From positions 248,001-312,000 of the forward strand of contig JAAFJA010000003.1 in assembly GCA_013298765.1 (NCBI GenBank): a stretch of 64,000 nucleotides of DNA. Direction: 5' to 3'. Every line of letters begins with the position of its first letter. The stretch's first letter is position 1. Under the pieces are notes generated by a model. It searched no databases. It was not told the origin of the DNA and was given only the letters and a program-made list of their open reading frames with translations. Of the stretch, positions 51,985 to 59,946 are shown piece after piece. The DNA comes from Betaproteobacteria bacterium (lineage in GTDB: Bacteria > Pseudomonadota > Gammaproteobacteria > Burkholderiales > Casimicrobiaceae). Made by a program: the position numbers and the translations under genes.

Positions 51985-53069
51985 CAGCGCAGTGGCCACC
52001 AGCCGTCATTCTTGAGCGCAACGGCATTCGCTTAGAACCGCTCGCACTCGCGCATGAGGCGGGCTTGCGCGAAGCCGCTGCTGATGGCGAGCTTTGGAAC
52101 CTTCGGGTGACCTCCGTTCCGGAGCCCGAGAAAACGCGCGCCTACATTGAGCAAGCGCTCAAACAATGTGAAGAGGGCAATCGCCTCGCATTCGCCGTGA
52201 TCGATGTTGATCGCAATGTGGTGCTCGGCAGCACGAGTTATCACGACATCATCGAACCGGTAAAGCGCGTAGAAATTGGCTACACCTGGTATCGAAAAAG
52301 CGTACAACGCTCGCACGTGAACACCACGTGTAAATTGATGCTGATGCAGCATGCGTTCGAAACGCTTGGCTGCCCGGTCGTTGGTTGGCGCACCGACATC
52401 TTTAACTTCGCATCACAGCGCGCCATTGAAAAGCTCGGCGCCAAACGCGATGGCGTCATCCGACATCACGCGCTTCGCCGCGATGGTAGCGTTCGCGATA
52501 CCGTGATGTACTCCATGCTCGCAACCGAATGGCCCGAGGCGAAGGCGAAGCTCGGAGCGCGGCTTGCAACTGGCGGTTACGAGCCAGCGACGCAACGTGT
52601 AACTGCGCGTCTTGTAGAAGTGAGCGCGGACAATTTCGTTGCGCTTCACCGATTGAATGCGGGCGCTGTTGGCATCAATATGGTGGCGCCAAATGCAGCA
52701 TCCGTTGCGCAAGGCCTTATGAGCCCAAACGCTTGGATGCGAGGGGTATTTGCGGGTGATGTGGCTGTCGGATTTGTGATGCTATTTGACCCGACGCTCG
52801 ATCCGGCGAATGCCGAAAAAGAAGCGCTGCCAATCGATTCGCTTTACGTATGGCGTTTGATGATCGATTTCAAACATCAGGGCAGAGGCTATGGCGAAGA
52901 CGTGCTCAATGCCGTGATTGCCGAAGCTCGGTCGCGGGGCGTGTTTAAGCGCGTCACCTTGAGCTATGTTCCGAGCGAGGGAAATGCGAAACTCTTCTAT
53001 GAAAAATTCGGGTTTCGCGAGACAGGAAACGTCGATGATGGCGAAATTGAAATGGCTCTAGCGCTTTAG
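51981..53069 (+). CDS. Protein with two GNAT acetyltransferase domains
   Basis: 362 residues. Domain 1 (about 1-185) is RimJ/RimL-like: IRLEPLALAHEAGLREAAADGELW, EIGYTWYRKSVQRSHVNTTCKLM, and FASQRAIEKLGAKRDGVIRHHALRRDG. Domain 2 (about 200-362) is a different GNAT with the acetyl-CoA loop QGRGYGEDVLNAVIAEA and the C-terminal YVPSEGNAKLFYEKFGFRETG. The two domains are not recent duplicates. Domain 1 proteins of this kind often act on small molecules or N-termini; substrates unknown. Start by ATGA overlap with the membrane-protein gene. Confidence 0.88.
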   Translation: MTAQWPPAVILERNGIRLEPLALAHEAGLREAAADGELWNLRVTSVPEPEKTRAYIEQALKQCEEGNRLAFAVIDVDRNVVLGSTSYHDIIEPVKRVEIGYTWYRKSVQRSHVNTTCKLMLMQHAFETLGCPVVGWRTDIFNFASQRAIEKLGAKRDGVIRHHALRRDGSVRDTVMYSMLATEWPEAKAKLGARLATGGYEPATQRVTARLVEVSADNFVALHRLNAGAVGINMVAPNAASVAQGLMSPNAWMRGVFAGDVAVGFVMLFDPTLDPANAEKEALPIDSLYVWRLMIDFKHQGRGYGEDVLNAVIAEARSRGVFKRVTLSYVPSEGNAKLFYEKFGFRETGNVDDGEIEMALAL

Positions 53070-53094
53070 GGAAACTCCGGAGACATGCCACCTT

Positions 53095-53121
53095 CAATTT
53101 GTTGCATCATGCAACAAATTG
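53095..53121. repeat. Perfect 27-bp palindrome
   Basis: CAATTTGTTGCAT and its exact reverse complement flank a single C. It lies 26 bases after the double-GNAT stop. It could form a hairpin in RNA without a following T-tract, or serve as an operator for a dimeric regulator. No other copy was noticed in the window. Confidence 0.75.
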
Positions 53122-53173
53122 GTTAAATGAGTAGGAACCCGATAAGCGGCTTGTGTCGCGCGCTGATAATTAA

Positions 53174-53359
53174 GGAAACACTGAACAAGTCCCACGTGCC
53201 GGAGGCAATCTTGCCGATTCGCGGCAAGGCATCGACGGAGTTGGGCGATCTGAAACCCCAAAATTCTTCAACATAGCCCCGCTATGCCTCAGAATTTTGG
53301 GCTTCCAGCTCATCCCAATCCGCCGCGCGCTGCATCACGCGGACTTATTCAGTGTTTCC
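53174..53359. mobile_element. MITE, copy 2 (IS5-like ends, perfect TTAA target duplication)
   Basis: A 186-bp element bounded by GGAAACACTGAACAAGTCC and its inverted copy with one mismatch, directly flanked on both sides by TTAA (53170-53173 and 53360-53363), a YTAR target as used by the IS5 group. No transposase fragment is inside. The interior pairs into a long hairpin and matches copy 1 at 29584. Compared with copy 1 it has about 24 extra bases near the left end. The right end is 26 bases before the Bug receptor start codon. Confidence 0.92.
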
Positions 53360-53385
53360 TTAAGCAATTCCAAGTAGGAGGCCCC

Positions 53386-54384
53386 ATGAATTTCAATCGT
53401 CGTCAGTTCACTCAGTCTGCCGCAGCACTCGCAACGCTCGCTTCGCTCGGCATTTCCTCGCGAAGCTCTGCGCAAGCAGGCGCAGTGGAATCGCTCAAAG
53501 TAGTCGTCGGTTTCGCCGCCGGAGGCACCGCTGATGCGACATCGCGCCGCATCTCCACGCGCATGACGCCCGGCTACGCAAAGAATGCGATTGTTGAGAA
53601 TCGCACCGGCGCTGGCGGTCAGATCGCCGTGCAAGCGCTCAAGGGTCAGCCCGCCGATGGATCGCTGATGGTGCTCACACCGATGTCGATTCTGGGTATT
53701 TACCCACACACCTACAAAAAGCTTCCGTACGATCCGGTTGCTGATTGTCTGCCCGTGTCGATCGGTGCGGTGTTCGAATATGGCTTGGCAGTCGGCCCTG
53801 CGGTGCCCGCGAGCGTGACAAACCTCGAGCAATTTGCTGCGTGGTGTAAGGCCAATCCCGACAAAGCGAATTACGGCTCACCCGCTGCAGGTTCGCAGCC
53901 ACATTTCGTTGCGGCACTCTGGGGCCGTGCGAAAGGGCTTGATTACAAACACATTCCTTATCGCGGCACGCAGCCCGCGGTCGTTGATTTGCTCGGCGGG
54001 AACATTTCGAGCGTGAGCGGCCCCGTGGGCGACTTCTTGCAACATCTGCCAACGGGACGCATTCGCATCCTCGCGACTTCTGGCAAAGTGCGCAATCGCT
54101 TCGTGCCAAATGTGCCGACCTATATCGAGCAAGGCAACAAAGACTTCGATTTCACCGAATGGTTTGGCTTTTTCACCGTTGCTGGAACGCCTGCGCCGAT
54201 TGTGCAACGCATGAGTGCCGCCGTGCGCGAAGCGGTTGGTTCAAAAGAAGTCGCGGACGGCTTGGCCACCTTTGGCTTGGAAGCGCGCGGCTCAACGCCC
54301 GAGCAATTGGCCGCCGCGCTCAAGGCCGACACGGAGAAATGGGCGCCGCTGGTGAAGCAGATTGGCTTCACGGCAGACGCCTAA
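53386..54384 (+). CDS. Bug-family (TctC) tripartite tricarboxylate transporter substrate-binding protein
   Basis: 332 residues. Signal peptide with twin Arg (MNFNRRQFTQSAAALATLASLG) and cleavage near SSAQA. The Bug fold is clear: LKVVVGFAAGGTADATSRRIS, VENRTGAGGQIAVQALKGQPADG, YGSPAAGSQPHFVAALWG and DLLGGNISSVSGPVGDF. Such receptors bind carboxylates and are greatly expanded in Burkholderiales. No TctA/TctB genes are near. The ATG at 53386 has TAGGAGG nine bases upstream; the ribosome-binding site lies just outside the MITE, so any promoter must be inside or beyond the MITE. Confidence 0.93.
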   Translation: MNFNRRQFTQSAAALATLASLGISSRSSAQAGAVESLKVVVGFAAGGTADATSRRISTRMTPGYAKNAIVENRTGAGGQIAVQALKGQPADGSLMVLTPMSILGIYPHTYKKLPYDPVADCLPVSIGAVFEYGLAVGPAVPASVTNLEQFAAWCKANPDKANYGSPAAGSQPHFVAALWGRAKGLDYKHIPYRGTQPAVVDLLGGNISSVSGPVGDFLQHLPTGRIRILATSGKVRNRFVPNVPTYIEQGNKDFDFTEWFGFFTVAGTPAPIVQRMSAAVREAVGSKEVADGLATFGLEARGSTPEQLAAALKADTEKWAPLVKQIGFTADA

Positions 54385-54422
54385 CTCAAAGCCACAAGTG
54401 TTTCGATCAATACATCGAAACG

Positions 54423-54502
54423 CATGGGCTAGATCGCCGAAAAGAATATTTTCGATAGATAGCGTTGAATCTGTTTAAGCCCAAGATAATTGGGCTTGAG
54501 CA
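54423..54502. repeat. Paired-palindrome element, copy J
   Basis: Arm 1 is a half copy near 54423-54433 (GGGCTAG). Arm 2 (about 54473-54502) reads TTTAAGCCCAAGAT then AATTGGGCTTGAGC, a well-paired stem. Centres are about 59 bp apart. An 8-bp hairpin (54400-54407 with 54414-54421) lies just before it, 16 bases after the Bug gene stop. It lies between convergent genes. Confidence 0.65.
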
Positions 54503-54573
54503 GGTTGTGCTATCAATGGCTTTCTAACCCATCGGTTACTCGCAGGATCGCTGGTAGCGGCACTACGGGCCGC

Positions 54574-55089
54574 TCAACTTGCCACTCCCAACGTGGCCAA
54601 ATTAGCGCGCAATTCTTCGATCGATCGCCACGGAAGAATCGGCGAATTTTCGCGTTCGTCTGGCGGATTTCCGGGTAGCTCCTCTGACCAGCCGCCGCAA
54701 CCCACGAGCGGCAGCAAGGGGCGCTTGTGTAGCCATGCCAAATGAACTTCGGACTTCGTGCCCGCACGACCGCCGATAACAATGCACGCATCCCCCGCGA
54801 GCGCCATCAATAAATTCCGGGCATCGCCCATGCCGCACGGCACGACGATCGTCGCAGGCCAATCGGGCGGCGGCATCTGAGCTGGAGGCACGATACTCAA
54901 GACCAGCCCTTTCGCGAGAACAGCACGCTCCGCAGCCACACGCGTTGCCGGACTTCCGCAACCACTGACGAGCGTGATCCCGAGCTGCGCCAACAACTCG
55001 CCTGCAAGCCCCGCGAGATCATAGGCGCGTGATCCAGGCTCGGCGCTGCCGAGGACACAGACTTGAGGTTTGCGATACGAAGTGTTCAT
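54574..55089 (-). CDS. SLOG-family protein (TIGR00725/LOG-like nucleotide-binding fold)
   Basis: 171 residues, Rossmann-like. The start VCVLGSAEPGSRAYDLAGLAGELLAQLG and the motifs LVSGCGSPATRVAAERA and VIGGRAGTKSEVHLAW match TIGR00725-type members of the SLOG superfamily (related to lysine decarboxylase-like LOG proteins and DprA). The canonical PGGxGTxxE is here IGGRAGTKSE, so phosphoribohydrolase activity is possible but unproven. The ATG at 55089 was chosen by the conserved start. No partner gene is apparent. Confidence 0.83.
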   Translation of the reverse strand: MNTSYRKPQVCVLGSAEPGSRAYDLAGLAGELLAQLGITLVSGCGSPATRVAAERAVLAKGLVLSIVPPAQMPPPDWPATIVVPCGMGDARNLLMALAGDACIVIGGRAGTKSEVHLAWLHKRPLLPLVGCGGWSEELPGNPPDERENSPILPWRSIEELRANLATLGVAS

Positions 55090-55152
55090 GGCGTTCGATA
55101 TTAGCAATCTGCCTCGCCACAACAGAAAGTTGCGAGTTAGCCCGAGCTCACA

Positions 55153-55629
55153 TCAAAGCCCAAGATCGCTCAGCCCGGGATGATCATCCGGCCGTCTGCC
55201 CTGCGGCCAATGAAATTTGCGCCCACCTGCTTCAATCGGCAAATCGTTGATGCTCGCAATGCGGCGGCGCATGTAGCCGAGCTCATCGAATTCCCAGTTT
55301 TCGTTGCCATAGGAGCGAAACCACTGCCCCGAATCGTCACGCCACTCGTAGGCGAAGCGCACCGCGATGCGATTCTCGGTAAACGCCCACAGCTCCTTAA
55401 TGAGTCGGTATTCGATTTCCTTCACCCACTTTCGGCGTAGGAACTCGACAATCGCGTTACGCCCTGCGAGAAATTCCGCGCGATTGCGCCATACGCTGTC
55501 GAGCGTATAGGCGAGCGAAACACGTTCGGGATCACGCGCGTTCCATGCATCTTCCGCCGCGCGGACTTTTTGAATTGCTGTCTCGCGTGTGAACGGCGGT
55601 AGCGGCGGACGTGGGGCTTCAGTGCTCAT
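55153..55629 (-). CDS. DUF1348 family protein (NTF2/SnoaL-like fold)
   Basis: 158 residues. The NTF2-like helix [40 protein letters not shown], then [21 protein letters not shown] and [39 protein letters not shown], identify DUF1348. The molecular function is unknown; such proteins are small cone-fold enzymes or binders. The first 20 codons and the upstream region are duplicated immediately upstream (55825-56063), indicating local recombination. Confidence 0.9.
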   Translation of the reverse strand: MSTEAPRPPLPPFTRETAIQKVRAAEDAWNARDPERVSLAYTLDSVWRNRAEFLAGRNAIVEFLRRKWVKEIEYRLIKELWAFTENRIAVRFAYEWRDDSGQWFRSYGNENWEFDELGYMRRRIASINDLPIEAGGRKFHWPQGRRPDDHPGLSDLGL

Positions 55630-56063
55630 GAGCGGACTCCGAGGGCCGTTCCATTTTTTTGACGCAGATTAACGCTGATTTAACGCAGATTTACGCAGCT
55701 TTTTTTGCCACAGATTCACACAGATGAACACAGATTTACTGCGCGAAGCGCCCGTGAGAAATCTGCGTAAATCAACTAAACAATCTGCGTAATCTGCGTC
55801 AAAAAATACTACGTTTGCGGATTCTGAATCGCTGTCTCGCGCGTGAGCGGTGGCAGCTGTGGACGCTGCGCTTCAATGCTCATGAACGGACTCCGATGGC
55901 TGTTCTATTTTTTCGACGCAGATTAACGCTGATTTAACGCAGATAGCCGCAGATTTCTTGTTGAGATCGACACAGAGTTTCTGCGCGAAGCGCTCGTGAA
56001 AAATCTGCGTAAATCAACTGAACAATCTGCGTAATCTGCGTCAAAAAACACAACGTCTGCGGA
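55571..56063. repeat. Tandem duplication of a 240-250-bp segment containing GATTAACGC-type repeats
   Basis: Unit 1 (55571-55820) and unit 2 (55825-56063) align end to end: each starts TGAAT-GCTGTCTCGCG, includes the start codon region of the DUF1348 gene, a string of GACGCAGATTAACGC/CAGATT words, then AATCTGCGTAAATCAACT and AATCTGCGTAATCTGCGTC, and ends GCGGA. Within each unit the GACGCAGATT words on the left are inverted relative to those on the right, so each folds into a long hairpin. The region replaces a normal spacer between the DUF1348 and cyanase genes. Confidence 0.88.
55809..55883 (-). pseudogene. Truncated duplicate of the DUF1348 gene start
   Basis: A 24-codon frame begins MSIEAQRPQLPPLTRETAIQ, matching the first 20 residues of the intact DUF1348 protein ([20 protein letters not shown]) with a few changes, then runs into unrelated sequence and a stop. 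It is the gene-start part of the second duplication unit and is not expected to be functional. Confidence 0.85.
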
Positions 56064-56064
56064 A

Positions 56065-56508
56065 CTAGTAAGTCTTGTACGGCAAAAATTTGCCAGAGAG
56101 CACGACGTTCACACGATCGCCCTTTTCATTGGGCTCGCGTTGAATGTCCATACTGAAATCGATCGCGCTCATGATGCCGTCGCCAAATTCTTCGTGGATC
56201 AGCTCTTTGATTGTGGTGCCGTACACGCTCACGATTTCATACCAGCGATAGATGAGCGGATCGGTGGGCACAGGCGTTGGCAACGAGCCTTTGTAAGGCA
56301 CCACTTGCAACCATTGCTGCTCTTCTTCGTTGAGCCCGAAAATTTTTCCGACCGCTTTCGCTTGTGCGGCGGTGAGCGTCATTTGCCCGAGACATGCGGC
56401 GGTGACCCACTCTTTCGACTCGCCCACTTTCTTGGCGACATCGGTCCATTTGATGTTCTTCTTCACTTTCACCGTCATGATCTTTTCGGTGACATCGTTG
56501 CGATTCAT
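56065..56508 (-). CDS. cynS: Cyanate hydratase (cyanase)
   Basis: 147 residues. The catalytic residues are all present: Arg88 and Glu91 in IYRWYEIVSVYGTTIKELIHE and Ser114 in DGIMSAIDF, with the family ending VVLSGKFLPYKTY. The N-terminal helical domain (TVKVKKNIKWTDVAKKVGESKEWVTAACLG) is complete. The decameric enzyme converts cyanate plus bicarbonate to ammonia and two CO2 (via carbamate). The start at 56508 follows GGAG. It is the last gene of the transporter operon, 141 bases after the ATPase gene, and is the main evidence that the transporter carries cyanate. Confidence 0.97.
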   Translation of the reverse strand: MNRNDVTEKIMTVKVKKNIKWTDVAKKVGESKEWVTAACLGQMTLTAAQAKAVGKIFGLNEEEQQWLQVVPYKGSLPTPVPTDPLIYRWYEIVSVYGTTIKELIHEEFGDGIMSAIDFSMDIQREPNEKGDRVNVVLSGKFLPYKTY

Positions 56509-56580
56509 GATGAGTCTCCTTTGAGTTAGCAAATGCAAGTTGATTCGTCATTCGCGGTCACGAACGACGGTGTATATCGC

Positions 56581-56616
56581 CCCTCGCCCTCTGGGAGAGG
56601 GGAAGGGGGTGAGGGA
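56581..56616. repeat. C/G-rich extragenic repeat in the cynS upstream spacer
   Basis: CCCTC ... CCCTCTGGGAGAGGG followed by a GGGGGTGAGGG stretch. This stem-plus-G-rich-tail form is a common extragenic repeat type in soil and freshwater proteobacteria and is related in pattern to the inverted pair at 58364-58462. Confidence 0.7.
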
Positions 56617-56649
56617 TTGAGTGTTCACATCTTTTCAATCGGCGAACGC

Positions 56650-57444
56650 TCAATGATGTTTGGCGCGCGTGACTAAAAAGTCCACGATGTTGTTGCGCAG
56701 TTCGTAGTAACCGTCGAGGTGATGAAGCGTCTGGCGGCTACGATCTTTTGGCAGCGTGTTCACAACCACTTCGGCAACGCCGCCAGGCACGTATCCGGAA
56801 GACGTCTCGCCGCCGTTCTTCATCAGCAAGATGCGATCAGCAAGCAAGATCGCTTCGTCCACATCGTGCGTAATCATGAACACCGTTTGCTGTGTTTTGC
56901 GCACGATGGAGATGAGCTCTTCCTGAATCGTGCCGCGCGTGAGCGCATCGAGCGCGCCGAACGGCTCGTCGAGCAACAGCATCTTGGGCTGAATCGCGAA
57001 CGCGCGCGCAATACCTACGCGTTGCTTCATGCCGCCGGAAAGTTGCGAAGGCAGTTTATCGATGGCAGGCGTGAGTCCGACTAACTCAACCGCCGCGCGT
57101 ACCGCTTCATCGATTTGCGCTGCGCTCTTCTCGGGCCAGCGCGATTCAACGGCGAAGGCGATGTTTTTACGTACTGTGAGCCACGGCATCAATGCATGGC
57201 TTTGAAACACGACACCGCGCTCCAAGCTCGGCCCCGCCACTTCGCGGCCATCCATGAAAACGTGCCCCGTGCTCGCGGTGTCGAGTCCAGCGATTACGTT
57301 GAGAATCGTCGTCTTGCCGCAGCCCGAATGACCAATGATGCAAACAAACTCGCCACGGTCGAGCTTGAACGAAACGTCGCTAAACACCGGCTTGTCGGCG
57401 ACGAACGCCTTGCCAAGTTTTTCTACGCGTAAGAATCCTTCCAC
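56650..57444 (-). CDS. cynD: ABC transporter ATP-binding protein, nitrate/cyanate type
   Basis: 264 residues. Walker A is GHSGCGKTT, the signature is LSGGMKQRVGIARAFAIQ, Walker B is MLLLDEPFGALDALTR and the H-loop MITHDVDEAILLADRI. It belongs to the NrtD/SsuB/TauB-like group. It energises uptake by the permease encoded 10 bases upstream. The name cynD rather than nrtD is inferred from the cyanase gene that follows. The C-terminus (LHHLDGYYELRNNIVDFLVTR) is as in NrtD/CynD. Confidence 0.9.
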   Translation of the reverse strand: MEGFLRVEKLGKAFVADKPVFSDVSFKLDRGEFVCIIGHSGCGKTTILNVIAGLDTASTGHVFMDGREVAGPSLERGVVFQSHALMPWLTVRKNIAFAVESRWPEKSAAQIDEAVRAAVELVGLTPAIDKLPSQLSGGMKQRVGIARAFAIQPKMLLLDEPFGALDALTRGTIQEELISIVRKTQQTVFMITHDVDEAILLADRILLMKNGGETSSGYVPGGVAEVVVNTLPKDRSRQTLHHLDGYYELRNNIVDFLVTRAKHH

Positions 57445-57454
57445 GATCTGATCC

Positions 57455-58342
57455 CTATTCCACGTAGGTCACGGCGCGTTGCAATCGCGCAAACAACAGA
57501 TCCAGCAACATCCCGACAACGCCGATCACCAAGATCGCGAAGATCACGTTGGTGAGTGACAAGTTGTTCCACTCGTTCCACACGAAATAGCCGATGCCGG
57601 TGCCGCCGACCAACATCTCCGCCGCGACGATCACGAGCCACGCGATCCCCATCGAAATCCGCATGCCGGTGAGAATGGTTGGTGCCGCAGCAGGAAGAAT
57701 CACTTTCAAGGCTTTGCGCAGCGGCTTGACTTCAAGCGTGCTCGCCACGTTGAGCCACTCGCGCTTGACGGACGCAACGCCGAACGCGGTATTCAAAAGC
57801 ATCGGCCACACCGAGCAGATGAAGATCACGAATACGCCACTGATCGACGAATCCTTGATCGTGTAGAGCGCGAGCGGCATCCACGCGAGCGGTGAAATCG
57901 GCTTCAAGACTTGAATGTATGGATCAAGCGCACGCCGCAACAAGGGCGACATGCCGATCAAAAACCCCAACGGAATCGCAACCGCGCACGCGATCAAAAA
58001 ACCCAGCCCCACGCGTGCGAGCGAATACGCGAGCTGAATCGCGATGCCTTTATCGTTCGGGCCGTTGTCGTAAAACGGGTTGCTCAGCTGCTTCACGATC
58101 GTGTCGCCCATCTGCGCGAGCGTAGGGAAGCCCGTTGTTTTCGCGGCTTCACCGGCGGCGGGCGCGCTCTTGCCCATCAGCTTGTCGTATTCGGCTTGCT
58201 CAGCGGATACCGCCGTCGTCGGTGCGGCAGCGGGCCTGCTCGGAAGCGTCGCCGCATGCCACGCGGCAAGGATGAAAACAAAGATCAAGACCGAGACCAG
58301 TCCCGCTCGGAAGCCGAGAGATTTGAAGAGAGAGGGATTCAT
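57455..58342 (-). CDS. cynB: ABC transporter permease, nitrate/cyanate type
   Basis: 295 residues with an N-terminal helix (about 12-30), a periplasmic stretch, then five further helices in a BPD_transp_1 domain: AYSLARVGLGFLIACAVAIPLGFLIG and the EAA-like loop EWLNVASTLEVKPLRKALKVILPAAAPTILTG, which contacts the ATPase. It forms the inner-membrane channel for the operon's binding protein. The assignment to cyanate follows from the operon. The 128-base spacer before it holds two G/C-rich inverted repeats. Confidence 0.9.
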   Translation of the reverse strand: MNPSLFKSLGFRAGLVSVLIFVFILAAWHAATLPSRPAAAPTTAVSAEQAEYDKLMGKSAPAAGEAAKTTGFPTLAQMGDTIVKQLSNPFYDNGPNDKGIAIQLAYSLARVGLGFLIACAVAIPLGFLIGMSPLLRRALDPYIQVLKPISPLAWMPLALYTIKDSSISGVFVIFICSVWPMLLNTAFGVASVKREWLNVASTLEVKPLRKALKVILPAAAPTILTGMRISMGIAWLVIVAAEMLVGGTGIGYFVWNEWNNLSLTNVIFAILVIGVVGMLLDLLFARLQRAVTYVE

Positions 58343-58363
58343 TGAATGAAGAGGTGTGGATTT

Positions 58364-58462
58364 CCCTCCCCTTCAAGGGGAGGGCTAGGGTGGGGATGGT
58401 GTTCTTTTCCACCTATCTGGCGAAACCCATCCCCCTCCTAACCTCCCCCTTGAAGGGGGAGG
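58364..58462. repeat. Inverted pair of C/G-rich extragenic repeats between the binding-protein and permease genes
   Basis: Copy 1 (58364-58400) reads CCCTCCCCTTCAAGGGGAGG then GGGTGGGGATGG. Copy 2 (58426-58462) is its near-exact reverse complement. Each has an internal hairpin, and the two can also pair with each other into a stem of about 37 bp with a loop of about 25 bases. It could attenuate or stabilise the operon transcript. Confidence 0.85.
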
Positions 58463-58470
58463 AATCGAGG

Positions 58471-59862
58471 TTAGGCGAGCTTATTGATCTTGAAACTCTT
58501 CACGTACTCATCTGGCTTCATCGGATCAAACTCGCGCCCCATCACTTTGAAGCGCTTGTAGTTGCTGGTCTCGGTTTTCCAGTTCGCCTCTGCCATGTAT
58601 TTCTTGGCGTCGGTAATCATGAACACTTTTTCAGCTATCTGTTTGTAGTTCACATCACCCTTGATGTAGCCCCAGCGCTTCATCTGCGTGAGAATCCAAA
58701 CGGCCATGCTGTGCCACGGCACTGGATCGAAGTTCGCGCGGTCTGGCACGTTTTTCACACCACCCAAACCATCGGCGAATTTGCCCGTTAACACCTGCGC
58801 GACAACGGTTTCTGGTTGATTCAAATACGCCGTTGGCGAAATCGACTTAGCAATCAGCGCACGATTAGCAGGTTCGCTCGCCATGTAGGCTGCAGCGATG
58901 AGCGAGCGATAGAGCGCCGCGAACGTGTTGGGGTTCTGTTTGATGAATTCGTCGCTGACGCCAAACGCGCAGCAAGGATGGCCATCCCAAATCTCTTTCG
59001 ACAGGATGTGAATGAAACCCACTTCGTCGTACACCGCGCGCTGGTTGAACGGATCGGGGCCAAGGAAGCCATCGATGTTTCCCGCACGCAAGTTCGCCAC
59101 CATCTCCGGCGGCGGCGTTACACGAATCTGCACATCGGTGTCGGGGTTCACGCCGTTTTCTGCGAGGTAGTAGCGCAGCAAGAAGTTATGCATGCTGTAC
59201 TCAAACGGCACGGCAAACTTAAAGCCTTTCCAGTCTTTGGGGTTCCTCTTGTCTTTGTGTTTCACGTGCAGCGTGATCGCCTGACCGTTGGTGTTCTGAA
59301 TGGTCGCCACATTCATGTTCACCTGGTTTGAACCGAGGCCCATCGTCATCGCAATCGGCATCGGTGCCAAGAAGTGCGATGCATCATGTTCTTTGTTGAT
59401 CATCTTGTCGCGAATGAGCGCCCAGCCTGCTGTTTTGTTGAGCGAGACATTGAGACCTTGCCGCTTATAGAACCCGAGCGGATCGGCCATGATGATTGGG
59501 GACGCGCAGGTAATCGCGATAAAACCGATTTTGAGGTCTTTCTTCTCTAGCGCCCCACTTGATTGGGCCATCGCTTCAAGGGCTGACATTGGAAACACCG
59601 AAGCGATCGCCGCACGCGCGGTGTTCGCGCCCACGGCTTTCAAGAATCCGCGACGCACGCTGTCGACTGGGAAGAGCGCTTTCATCACGCTCGCCTCGAT
59701 CACGTTGCGCGACATGTCCTCTTCGTTGTGCAATTGCTGCGCGGCGATCTCGTTATGTTGATCGGGCGCATGATCATCGCCGCAGCTGCAACGTACGAAG
59801 AGCGATTTCTCCGCGTTGTACGGGTCGTAGAGCGCTGAAATTCCGGGCTTACTGGTCGACAT
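58471..59862 (-). CDS. cynA: CmpA/NrtA-family substrate-binding protein of the cyanate/nitrate-type transporter
   Basis: 463 residues. An N-terminal extension carries CSCGDDH (residues 25-31); a twin-arginine-like sequence SVRRGFLKAVGA comes only at 68-79, so the export signal is internal or follows a processed leader. The binding domain starts at about 108 (LKIGFIAITCASPIIMADPLGFY) and includes HVKHKDKRNPKDWKGFKFAVPF and IDGFLGPDPFNQRAVYDEVGF, typical of CmpA/NrtA/CynA. It delivers the ligand to the permease. It is first in the operon, with GAGGTGA before the ATG and a sigma-54-like site just upstream. Confidence 0.9.
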   Translation of the reverse strand: MSTSKPGISALYDPYNAEKSLFVRCSCGDDHAPDQHNEIAAQQLHNEEDMSRNVIEASVMKALFPVDSVRRGFLKAVGANTARAAIASVFPMSALEAMAQSSGALEKKDLKIGFIAITCASPIIMADPLGFYKRQGLNVSLNKTAGWALIRDKMINKEHDASHFLAPMPIAMTMGLGSNQVNMNVATIQNTNGQAITLHVKHKDKRNPKDWKGFKFAVPFEYSMHNFLLRYYLAENGVNPDTDVQIRVTPPPEMVANLRAGNIDGFLGPDPFNQRAVYDEVGFIHILSKEIWDGHPCCAFGVSDEFIKQNPNTFAALYRSLIAAAYMASEPANRALIAKSISPTAYLNQPETVVAQVLTGKFADGLGGVKNVPDRANFDPVPWHSMAVWILTQMKRWGYIKGDVNYKQIAEKVFMITDAKKYMAEANWKTETSNYKRFKVMGREFDPMKPDEYVKSFKINKLA

Positions 59863-59894
59863 GGTTCACCTCGTGAGTGGGTTATGTCCTATCT

Positions 59895-59911
59895 ATGCAA
59901 GCGACGCGCCC
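59895..59911 (-). promoter_or_regulatory. Sigma-54 (RpoN) promoter candidate for the cyn-like operon
   Basis: On the minus strand GGGCGCG-TCGC-TTGCAT matches TGGCACG-N4-TTGCW at 10 of 12 positions, with the essential GG and GC at the -24/-12 spacing. Transcription would start near 59885, about 23 bases before the cynA start codon. This fits nitrogen control. No canonical NtrC site was found, but an 8-bp inverted repeat lies about 80-100 bases upstream. Confidence 0.5.
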
Positions 59912-59946
59912 GATTTCCTGTTTGTGGTCGATTGGATGAAGATCGT

